Source of the DNA: Parastagonospora avenae f. sp. tritici 18332-5
Lineage: Eukaryota > Ascomycota > Dothideomycetes > Pleosporales > Phaeosphaeriaceae
Direction: 5' to 3'
Assembly (NCBI GenBank): GCA_022559985.1
Contig: JAFJTR010000017.1
Location: forward strand, 124,001-188,000
Length of the DNA stretch: 64,000 nucleotides
A program made the position numbers and the translations under genes. The notes under the pieces were generated by a model that saw only the letters and a program-made list of their open reading frames with translations, had not been told where the DNA came from and ran no database searches. Of the stretch, positions 1 through 9,870 are shown piece after piece (within the stretch, counting starts at the first letter, position 1; each line of letters starts with the position of its first letter).

Positions 1-480
1 AAGATGCTTTGACCGTTTGCAAAGGACTAGGAATACTGTCCGTACGCAAGTACGGCTTAATTCACGGCGCAATTGCGGCTCAATACAGTCTGTGCGCCAA
101 GGGGCCACATGTAGATAAGAACCCTCCTTCTCCGCAAGGAGAGAGAGGGTAGTAGTCAAGTAATCAACAGAATCATCTTGCCTGCTCACCTTTTGGCGTA
201 CGCCTGCGGGCGTACACATCCAATACCCGGTCAACCGACATATACAGTATTTGTGGGTCGACATTTTATGTATTGTTTAGGTGTCAGATTAGTTCGAGGC
301 TTTGCTCTATGAGGATGTCAGATAGCAGATTTCGCGCGTTACTGTCTTCACGATTAGGGATAGTCGAGTAACACAAAGCTTGGGTGTAACAACACGAATA
401 AAAACAGAACACGTAGCAGGAACACAGCACAACAGGACAATCAATCAAGACTTCATCCAATCCGTCAAATCTGACACTAG
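1..480. other. Left-edge intergenic DNA
   Basis: No coding region or RNA gene is recognised. The sequence runs directly into the decayed HET reading frame that opens after a TAG at 478-480. No N-terminal HET-domain sequence could be found here in any frame, so the front of the neighbouring gene seems to be lost rather than hidden upstream. Confidence 0.5.
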
Positions 481-1918
481 GATGACGAAGAATATCTTAC
501 AAGAGAAATGGCCGCAACGCCTAAGATATATCAGAACGCATGGTTCACCATCTCAGCTTCCACAGCAGATGATGCATCAAAGGGGTTCCTAGAAGATCGA
601 TGGTACTTGATGGCTGCTTTCACCAGAAGTATTATTTCGCTTCCATACTGCTTAGCAGATGGTTGGCTTAGTAGTAGTGGCTCCATTATTCTTGGTGAGA
701 GGCCTGTACCCATTGGTTATGATGACAAAGCCCCGATACATCAGCGCGCATGGACATACCAAGAGCGAAGACTATTGCCAAGAGTGTTAGACTTTAACAG
801 AACGACCCTCTCTTTCATTTGTCGCACTGGCAGATTTCGTCGAGGCCAAAGCCCCGAGCTATGGGCATCAAGTAAAGTCGATAAATTGGGCAGGGCATAG
901 GCCGAACAAGAGCGAATACTGCCATGCATGGAGAATCACGAACTACCCAACTGGCATGCCATAGTCAGGGTGTTGCGATTATGAGGAGAAGCAGACCAAG
1001 TGCTGGTGTTCTGGTGCTACTTCCTCACTTATCGAGTATCTCTTACCTCAGCTATATCATAGATACGTCATATAAACAGACCCTGCTCTGGTCCCTTCTG
1101 GGATGGAGACGAGCAGAACAAGACAACACAACAATACACAATACTTTAATTAGACTGCATTTTCCACACTGCGACACAGGGACTACGCGACTCGCAAGCT
1201 CACATACCCGAACGACAAGCTCAAGGCCATTGCAGCTTTAGCTGAGTTATAAAGGATCCGTAACAAGCAGAAGTATGTGGCTGGTCTTTGGATGGAAACC
1301 CTTGTCCTCGATCTATGCTGGATTTCAAGTGGCGACGGGACTGGCATTGGGCTGACGCCACGGCCGTGTGAGTACCATGCGCCAAGCTGGTCCTGGGCAG
1401 CAATAGACGTAGGAACAACACGAGAGCTATTCCTCGATGATCTTGTTTATGGAAGTTGGGAAGGATACGATTGCAAGCTCGAGCCAAACGCTACAGTCGT
1501 TGATCTTTTCCTAGATCAGATACCACCAAACACAACATATGGACAAATCCGCACAGCAAGCTTGACTTCAGATGGACTCGCGTTGAGCACTAAGCGGTCC
1601 TTCGAAGACGGTTACCAGCTTCATCCGGAGTTAGCAGGAGGAAATTCCCTCTTCGCCTCCAGGGACGCCTTGGAGATATTGAACCCTGTCACCAAAGCTG
1701 AGTGGCCCGTGGTAGCTTTCGTTCTGGTGACGCGAACAGCAACGGGGAGAATCCCTCCAGACTTCCTCTTTGGCTTGTTCCTTGTTGAGCAAACCGCGGA
1801 ACAATACCGACGAGTGGGAACATTCCATCTAGACTTAGGTTCATATTGGGATCACACACACAATGAGCTTGTTGACGTTGGCAAGATATTCAAGCGACGT
1901 CGTATCACGATCGTATGA
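481..1918 (+). pseudogene. HET-domain (heterokaryon incompatibility) protein, decayed and 5'-truncated
   Basis: HET proteins trigger programmed cell death after non-self recognition in filamentous fungi. Two pieces of the family are visible. Frame 1 (481-900) has the middle of the HET domain: DDEEYLTREMA, IYQNAWFTISAS and the RAWTYQERRLLPRVL block. Frame 2 (about 1175-1918) has LTYPNDKLKAIAALAEL, then YVAGLWMETLVLDLCW and the family's APSWSWA box. The frames do not join, and frame 2 carries an in-frame TAA at 1250-1252 between the two conserved blocks. The N-terminal third with the usual SYVWG box is missing. The piece from 481 follows 'cactag', which could be an old 3' splice site, but no matching upstream exon was found. 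A spliced functional gene is unlikely because of the stop and the missing front. The second half (1277-1918, 213 aa) is open and could still be translated. Confidence 0.75.
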
Positions 1919-3646
1919 TCTATGAAAGACGGACTAGCTGCGCACCGAAGTATGTGAGGATGGATGGCTTCTTTGAGCGGAAACAAGACATTTTCTTAGG
2001 CACCATGTTCCTATCAAGTACTTCTCATTCCGCAATTTGATTGATCGTATCCACTCAGCATTATCACACGCTACGAAGCATACCAGATGCATCGTCGTGA
2101 AGCGTGTCATGCTTAATAATGTAAGACCCAACAAGAAGCTGAGAACTCGACAATTGAGATCATCGGCAGGAAACAAATCGTCGCCATCAGCCCTGTCACA
2201 GGACTCACAACACTGCTGTAAGAACATACACTAGCCATCAGAGTATCATTGCACAATATAACCCACTTCCTAGCGCCTGATCAAATTATCACAAGTATTC
2301 GTAACTGCACACATGCCACCGAATCTACATTTGCTTGTCTACGAAATGCGATCACTACCAGAACACAATCGCAACCAATCCTTGATCATTGTGTACCCAA
2401 ACATCTACCCAACCACAAACTCACCACCCTAACAAATACCATTACCTCCATCTTCCCCCCCTTCCCAGAAACTCGTGCAAAACGCTGTAGCATCAAGACA
2501 CACATTGCGGCGTAGTAGATGGGCACATGATAAGTAATCAGCCAGAGTTTATTAGATAGCCGCCCACTCCGAGTCCCAGACACCTCACCAATTCCCACCA
2601 CAATTGAAACTATCCATTAATTCCTTACCAGCTGACTGCAGGTCGAGAAATAATCCCTAACATGAGTAGATACTCATTCATGTAACAGCATACAACATCC
2701 AAAGTGCCATCAAGAACCAATGACCTGAAAACCAACAAACTCGGGATCAAACAAAGAAAGTTTTGCAAGGAGAGTGCATCATGTAGTCTTCCCGAACCAA
2801 CCTTTAGCCGCCGTCAAGCCATACAAGTCTATCAGCACACTATATGTGAGCGAGTATCTCACGCCACGCTATGCAGCACGAACAAATCAATCTTTACATG
2901 TACCGCAACACTATCGCCTCCTCTCCCTGAAATCTTCATCCATGCCTTCTAAACATCCACCACGGACCCTCAAATTAACACATGCCATTCATCCACTGAA
3001 TCACACATCACTCAAACCCATCCTGCATCACTCTCGTCCTCCCATAAACTACGACTTCTCCAACCCAACCCCACACCAGCCCATTCCACCCTACAACATC
3101 CTTCTACATCACTCATCACCCAAAAAGAAAGTGCAATCATGTGCAATAATCAAATCGTATAAAATCGTCTCTATATACTATATATATCTACCGTCTGAAA
3201 CGAAAGTGAATGTGCATCGCACAGCAACCCAGCGAGCGAATCAAGGACGCCCACCAAAGTGGGATGCATAGCTTACAACGAGAGAATTCGACCGCTTAAT
3301 CAGCGACGTGTAAACAGACAGCCGCCCAAAGGCCGACCGAGCGAGAGTAACAAAACTAAAAGGTTTGGATTTGAGTATATCCACTGTACGAAAAGGAATA
3401 TAATGCAACTTATGAACCAGTGCGCATCTCGAAAATCAAAGGGGCGAATCCTGACCCCAACGCTGAGCAGCCCTTGCTTGCAGCGTCGAGTTGTGTATAT
3501 CAGGTCCCATCCTAAAACACAAAAAGAAAAGTTCAGGTCGCAAACCTAAAACGCCTATTGAATATCAAACCAGGTACTGGGTATCCTGCTATAACCATTG
3601 TTTGTGTGTGTGTATACTTCCCTCACTCTTCACGCCTTCGGCAAAA
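1919..3646. other. Intergenic, strongly G-poor on the + strand
   Basis: No gene is recognised. From about 2240 to 3140 the + strand has almost no G; for example 2401-2460 contains none. Short open frames here follow from low complexity and show no family resemblance. The DnaJ gene ends at 3647 on the minus strand, so its 3' UTR should occupy the right part of this stretch. Confidence 0.5.
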
Positions 3647-5461
3647 CTAGTAAACATACGTAGCAGTCCTGCCCAAGCTAGGTTTACTCGGCCCGTAATC
3701 GCTGCGCTCATTCTCGCGACCGCGAGGCGCCCACCTGACGTCTTCAGGGCCGTACTTGGGCGCATACTGCACTTCGTTGGGGTTGAAACTCGACTGGCGA
3801 ACGGGGCGAGGACGCTGTTGCGAGGCGTACGAGTCGCTGCGCATTTCGCCGTACAGAGGACGTCCGGAGCGGCCGCGCTGCTCTTCGCGGATGGGCGAGG
3901 AGCTCGAGCGACCCAGGGGTGGGGGTGGCATGGATGCCTTGGAAATGTTGGCTTCCGAAGGGCGATTGGCGCCGATCGGGGGGCGACCAAGGGGAATTGC
4001 TTCTGGGGAGCGGTGGCGTTGGCTGCTTGGCGGCTCGCGGAGGACGGTGCGGTGGCTGCCTGCAAGGAGGTCGTCTTGGCGGAGAGGGACGCTGCCGTTG
4101 GGTGTGGGGTAGTGGTAGTACTTGGTCTTACTGGCAGATGAAGGCTGAGGTGGCGGTACAGATGGGTATGCCTCCGGGCTGCTGTGCTCGGGAGTCATGG
4201 TTTCTCGCAGTCCAGAGGGGCGCGGGACCGAGGCGGGTTTGCTGCGCGAAGACGCATGTGGCACCGTTGACGGCATAGTCTGCGAACGGTGGAAGGCTGG
4301 GGGTGGCGAAGTCGATGCATGCTTCGGGGCTTCAGCGTAGCGGCATTCCGGCGTAGCACGCGGCACTTCGATCTTTCCAGGCGAGGAGGTGTGTTGCTTC
4401 AACGGAGGAGGCATCCGTCTCGATGAGCTCTCATTGCCGTCCCAATCGACGATTTCAGGGAAGGCGCGGTCACGGTCTCGGCTTTCTCGTTCGCGGCCTG
4501 ATGTTGTTCGCTCCTTGGGTCGGGCAGAGGACCTGCGCACGGGCTCTGGCCGTGATTCCTTGGGTCGCGATGAGCGGCTGCCGTCGTAGTAGTCTCGCGA
4601 TGTAGTCCGGTCCATGGTAGGACGCATCTCAGCTTGGACCTGTTCGCGCGATTTGTGCAGGTAGCGAATAGCCTCTTCGGCCTGTGTGCTCATCTTGCGA
4701 GCGCTCGATGTCTCGTAGCGCGGGTCCTCATATGAGCGTCGCTCGTCAGGCTTGCGGCGGGTGTCGGCACTCTGTCGTCGCACCTCCTCTTCTTGGCTGC
4801 GACGCTTGTAGCCTGCTTCGTAGCGCGCCTTCTCGTCTGCGGACGACGACTCGCTTTCGACAGAGACAAACTTGTGGTTGCGGCGGTCTTCCTTGTCACG
4901 CGTCTTGGTGCGGTCAGATCGCGTGCGGTCGGTGGTGGCTTTGGCGGTCCTTGATGACTCCTTCTCCGTTCGTGGGGTTGAGCCAGACTTAGGGGGGTAT
5001 GCGGAGTATGTGTCATACTTGCTGCGGGTGCTCGCACGTGCACGGTCGCGGTCGCGGTCGTCATAGTACTTGTCGTCGTCGGCGTAGGCGGCCGTCGGTC
5101 TGCGCTCCTCCGTGGCATAGCGGTTGCTGGACGTGTTGGCGGACGGGCGGGACTCGAATCGCGTCGACTTCTCGCGACTTGCGGCGGTGGCTCCTCGTGC
5201 GAGCTTCTCTCTTCGCAGGGCTTCAAGGGTGATGCTGGCTTCGTACTTGGCGCGCTCGGTCTCGTCGATGAGCACCTCGTAGGCCTTTTGGATCTTGTGG
5301 AACAGCTCGGCCTTCTCTTGCTTCACGGCGGGATCCGTCGAGGTGACCTTGTCGGGGTGGCAGTGGAGCACTAGCAGGCGATGCGCCTTCTTGATTGCTG
5401 AGGCATCGGCCGTCTTCTCGACGCCCAGCGCTTTGAAGTGGTCGGGTAGGGGTTCGTCCAT
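3647..5461 (-). CDS. J-domain (DnaJ/Hsp40) protein with long Ser/Arg-rich tail
   Basis: A 604-aa protein. The J domain is at the N-terminus (about residues 5-75), with the catalytic HPD tripeptide at 35-37 inside LHCHPDKV and the typical helix IQKAYEVLIDETERAKYE after it. J domains stimulate the ATPase of Hsp70 partners. The remaining 500 residues are low complexity, rich in Arg, Ser, Glu and Pro, without the G/F, zinc-finger or C-terminal domains of class A/B Hsp40s, so this is a class C J protein. Such basic Ser/Arg-rich tails occur in nuclear J proteins; a nuclear location is an inference. The frame extends upstream to 5512 but only through a GTG, so the first ATG (5461) is used. No intron is needed. 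The substrate and partner are unknown. Confidence 0.85.
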   Translation of the reverse strand: MDEPLPDHFKALGVEKTADASAIKKAHRLLVLHCHPDKVTSTDPAVKQEKAELFHKIQKAYEVLIDETERAKYEASITLEALRREKLARGATAASREKSTRFESRPSANTSSNRYATEERRPTAAYADDDKYYDDRDRDRARASTRSKYDTYSAYPPKSGSTPRTEKESSRTAKATTDRTRSDRTKTRDKEDRRNHKFVSVESESSSADEKARYEAGYKRRSQEEEVRRQSADTRRKPDERRSYEDPRYETSSARKMSTQAEEAIRYLHKSREQVQAEMRPTMDRTTSRDYYDGSRSSRPKESRPEPVRRSSARPKERTTSGRERESRDRDRAFPEIVDWDGNESSSRRMPPPLKQHTSSPGKIEVPRATPECRYAEAPKHASTSPPPAFHRSQTMPSTVPHASSRSKPASVPRPSGLRETMTPEHSSPEAYPSVPPPQPSSASKTKYYHYPTPNGSVPLRQDDLLAGSHRTVLREPPSSQRHRSPEAIPLGRPPIGANRPSEANISKASMPPPPLGRSSSSPIREEQRGRSGRPLYGEMRSDSYASQQRPRPVRQSSFNPNEVQYAPKYGPEDVRWAPRGRENERSDYGPSKPSLGRTATYVY

Positions 5462-7322
5462 AATTGGGGGTTTGGGGCGGTTGGGGAAGGTGCAGGCGGG
5501 GTGGTGTTGCACGGTCTTATAGCTGCGAGACAGTGCGGTGAGTCTTCAGTCAAGAATGAGACATGCGCTCGCCGATCAATTGCAAGGGAGCGGTGGCGGA
5601 GAGCGGGAGTGCGCGGTGGTGGCTGGAGGCGGCGAATGTATCGCGTAGGGCAGCGACAGGCTCGAGCAGACGGGCGCTGCTGGGTATATGTGCGTGGACT
5701 AAGGGCACGCGTGGATTGGGGTATGGGGTGATGCTGGGACGCTGGGACGCTGCAGAAGAGTCTCCTGTTCCTGGTGCGGTGACGACGTTGGTGCCCGTGC
5801 TGACTCAAGCCGATCGGGCTGTTCCTGGATCGAAGACGGAAGGAAAACCGGAGAATCTCGTGGCAACGCGAAACGGGGGCTCGGCCGGCGAAAAAGAATA
5901 ACACAAACTCTTTGCAGAAGTTTGCTTGGGTGCTTGGTTGTTTGGGTGCTTGGTTGTTTGGGTGCTCTTTGTTGTGGGCGAGAGCAGAGGCTGTGTACGG
6001 CGTGTCTGCAGAGTGGATGCGATGCTGGGCAGCTGTCGTTGTCCAAGCAGCGGCTTCCTTGCGGAGAGTAGCGGTCTGGCCTGCGACGTCACTCTGGGTT
6101 AAAGGTTTCAGCGAGGTCCCGATCTCTGCAGCTTGCGGCTATCCGGGTCACAAATACAACGGCGGGTGGGAGCACAGAATCGAAATAGAAGCTGTCGGGA
6201 CTCGAAATAAAGAGCTGTACCACGCAGGAGACGTGAGGGGTGTCAAGTAGTCAGCCTGCGGAACTGTTCTCGGGGCCTTCTGGGCCTCTACCACGCCCGA
6301 GGCGGCCCTGGGTATGCCCACGGGAGTTGGCAAGGGATGTGCCTGCGGTCCGCAGCACGCAGCACGCTCTGCTTCATTCAGGAATCAGGGCTCGAGGCTA
6401 TTTTGCGATTCACGCTTCATCAGCCTGCATGCAGCTTCCACGGCGCCTCTGCACGCTGCTGGCCGCGCCAATCCGGCCACGCTCAGCTAAGCCAGACGCA
6501 ACTAATCATCTCATCTGAGCCACCTTGTCCAGAGGCACGCTGCATGCGAGGCATCGGCTTGGGCGCCTACGAAACACACGCCCAATCATACCATGCAGGT
6601 CCCTCCACTGCCAAACCCCCATGTGCCAAAACCCACCCAGCGAGCAGCCTCGATAGGCACGTCCAAGAAAACACTAGCTGCAAGGTCATCCAGACGACAT
6701 GAATGCCCACGAGTCGCCTGTCAGGTGTGACCTGCAGCGGCCACCCAATGGCAAAATGCTCAACCACTCCACCGCAAAGTATTGCTGCCACTGTGACCAA
6801 CCCGAGTTACGCTGGCACGAAAAATGACGGCGCACAGCATTGTCGAGTGCAGTCTGGTCGTCGCTAGAAGGACATGGAATCCAGACACCCCGCCCGTCAC
6901 ACGCCCACCGCGCCCTAGCCCCTTCACCTCACCCCACCACTGCGATGGATGATGTGCAGCCCTGACACCTCGCCCGCAAGGATCATCCCCCGACATCACC
7001 GGAAGGGACGTGAGAGACAGCACGCCGCGTCGATATGGGCGGCTGCATCGCATCCATCGCCAGCCAGCACGAATGTTTTCTTCTTGTCGATACAGGCAAG
7101 GCCCGTCCCGAACGACACGGTCTGAGTGGCCCATGGCCATAGGCTTATGCGGGGAAAGTGGGCCGCCGCAGCCAATGGGCCCGTTGCATGGTCTGATCCG
7201 GCGATGAGACGTGGTCAGCGAGGATTTGAGGAACACACGAAGAATATACACCAGGACGTAGGTGTGTGTGGAGAGCGTCAACAGTTTGCGCAGGATGACG
7301 AGCGTGTGCTTTGAAAGATATG
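5462..7322. other. Intergenic region upstream of the J-protein gene
   Basis: It contains the promoter and 5' leader of the minus-strand J-protein gene on the left and the 3' flank of the metallophosphoesterase on the right. Several open frames exist on both strands (the longest about 200 codons, 6760-7362 minus), but none shows family motifs and they are mutually overlapping. I see no RNA gene. Confidence 0.45.
5925..5966. repeat. Short tandem repeat, 16-bp unit
   Basis: About 2.6 copies of TTTGGGTGCTTGGTTG, the first with one change, in the upstream flank of the J-protein gene. It is a simple minisatellite without obvious function. Confidence 0.8.
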
Positions 7323-8666
7323 TCATTGTGCCTCCAGCGCCGCTTCGCTGGCAAACTCCCACACGGGTAGCTCAACGTCAACCACAATCGGCTTGTTGAA
7401 CGTGGATGCTTTTCCGACGACCCTCGGACTCAAGAATGCCGCGTTGATCATCAGAGTCTCGCGGCGCTCCACTCCAGTGCCCCCAGGTGTATGCGCCTCA
7501 ACCTTGCTGCGGCCGACGTCGCTTCGAGTCCTGCACTCTATCGCTCCACCAGCCTTCCTTCTCCACGTCTCCACCCCCGCCTCACTGCTTGAAAGAAGGG
7601 CACCGTCCTCGAGGCTGGACGTTGGATGCGGCTCTGGGGCACCAGGCTGAGTCTCGTCAATCTCCCCGAAGAGTCCTCTGAACTTATCAGAGACGACATG
7701 ACGTGGCACCTCTCCGGCATGCATGTACTCGATCCCACGCCCTGCTTTCCGCGTGGCATCGACGAGTGAGATCTTCTTGTTTCCTGCGCCTGGATCTGTC
7801 CAGTGCTCAATAGATTCGACGAGGCGAGACAGGTCTGATTCAGCGTCCGCATTCCCGGCACTCGTTGATTCATCCTCCGTCTTACCAGTGCTCGTCACTT
7901 CAGCGTCAATCTCACCATCCCTCCACCTCACCCTCTCAACCCCCCTCCCCCCATGAATATGCCCACAAACATGCATCACCGGCCTCACCCTCGCCAACCT
8001 CCCCATCAGCCCCGCACACCCCGCGCTCCCCTCCATTGTCCCATCCAAACACCCCTCCCCCGGCGAATGCGTAATCACCACATCCGCCCCCTCCATCTCC
8101 CCCGTCCCCCAAATCTCCTCCGCTTCCCCATGCCCCCAGTATTGAAACGCCCAGCCGCGTCGGCCGGGTGAGTATGGCGAGCCGAAGACGCGCAGATAGG
8201 TGCGTGTGCGCGGTAGGTAGATTGTCGCGGCTGAGTGCTGCAGGTATGTGATTGAGGGTGAGGAGAGTAGGAGTTTTCTACACGCTTCTGGGTCTTGAGG
8301 AGAGGGCCATTTCCATTTATTGGAATGCGAGTGGAAGAAGGGCGGGTCGAGGGTTGTGTCGTGGTTTCCTGCATGCATGATATATCAGTGCACGTGATCA
8401 GTAAACGCAGTAAACGCAGTGAATATAGTGGATATTTGAACCTTGAAAAGGTAAGTTTGGGGTAAGTTTGGGATAAGTTTACCAGCAACAACAATCTTGG
8501 CCTGAAAATCCGTCTTCTCAAGCCATCCCACCGTCTTCTTGAGTTCCGCTTCACTCCCCTGGTTCGTCAGGTCGCCGGCGTGAATCAACACGTCGCCCGC
8601 GGGCAATTTGGGCGTCTGGTTGTGCGTGTCGGATATGCACACGATGCGGACTTTGCGCGTCGTCAT
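7323..8666 (-). CDS. Calcineurin-like metallophosphoesterase
   Basis: Two exons: 8666-8483 and 8368-7323, giving 409 aa. The 114-bp intron (8482-8369) ends in GCATGCAG; splicing restores the metal-binding box GNHD exactly, which proves the junction. All metallophosphoesterase motifs are present in order: SDTHN (about residue 13), GDLTNQG, GNHD, ITHSP, and GHIHGG. These residues bind two metal ions and hydrolyse phosphomono- or diesters. Family knowledge points to the 239FB/Rv-type fungal enzymes often annotated as Ser/Thr phosphatase-like; the true substrate is unknown. The stretch after GHIHGG carries an insert rich in Asp, Glu, Ser and Thr, and the coding strand is very G-rich near 7900-8100. 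ATG at 8666 confirmed. Confidence 0.88.
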
Positions 8667-9870
8667 TCTACTCGTCTACAAAGTGTTCATTTCGATTCAC
8701 GATTTTGTTGTGGTTTTTGTGTGCGTGACTCACCCACTCCTTCGCCAATGCCAATTCTCCATCGCTGCCTGGCGAGCCTCAAACATTGATGCCTCAGCCA
8801 TCCATACATATGACGTCATCCCACACTCTCACATCTTCAACGTCCCTCATCAACCCAACAGCTGCGTTGTTCTTCGACATCAAGCATCCCCAGCCGAAAC
8901 TAAACGTCCGTCCCTGATCATCCCCCGTCCCGCCGCACCTCGGCACGGCAACCTATGTCGTGCATTCTTCGCCACTTCGCCACTGGCACACGAAACAAAC
9001 GCCTCGCCCGAACACGAGCGTGATCGGCGCACATGCTCGAGGATAGGGAAAACTCGGATGCAAAACTAACACTTTGCCATGCCATGCCCGTGGGCTGGGA
9101 AGGTGGTGCGCATTGATGGAGACGGAGGTGCGCGCCGTGTGTTGCGGAGCGGCGACGCGACGTGGAGTGTGTGAGGCTGCGCATCGAGTGAAAGCCAAGA
9201 ATAATGCGATGCAATGCGATGCTACAGCTACACGAGACTTGCGAGGCGATGTGAGCTGGAAGTCAGCTGGAGTAGTAGCTATCGGTCAGCGCGACGCTAT
9301 TCGTGCTGCGCCATTCGTACCTCAGCTCACAGCTGTCTAGCAGCGTTTGTGTAGCTGAACTAACCTCGGCGTCTCGTCGTAGGGCTAATGTGACAGTCGC
9401 ACGATCTCCAACGTCGTCATCATCACGCAAGCACATTATTGTTGTGTAAAACACCTTTTTCATTCTTATGTTGAAAATATAAGAGCCATCCCAGTGGGGT
9501 ATCGTCGCACATCCATAACGCCAAACTCCAGCATCTGAAAAAACAAAACAAAGCGCCCTTCTGTCTAGGGTTCCAATATCGTGCAATTCGTTGTGTGGAA
9601 GAAAAGGAAAAGAAATGAAGATCAGATAAGTAGCAGCAGCTCTTGTAAAAAAAAAATCCCCAAACAAAACGAAACAAATCCCGCAATCCTTCAAACCGAC
9701 CTCCGTCGTAACCCAAACCAACATTTTCGTATATACCAAGGAAATCCACGCGATGCTTCAAGTCGCGTAAATGCGAGACAATGTGCTCAGAGAATGTGAG
9801 GCCTGGTTAAAGAGTGTGAGACTTGGATAGTCTGACGCTGTTCGTTGCGAATGGCCGTCATATGTGAAGC
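8667..9870. other. Intergenic
   Basis: It holds the promoter of the metallophosphoesterase (right of 8666) and the 3' flank of the Ulp1-like gene. Overlapping short frames on both strands look like chance. No RNA gene was recognised. Confidence 0.45.

Noticed and set aside
6760..7362. 200-codon minus-strand frame downstream of the metallophosphoesterase
   Set aside because: No family motif, low-complexity composition, and it overlaps the end of a real gene and several frames on the other strand.
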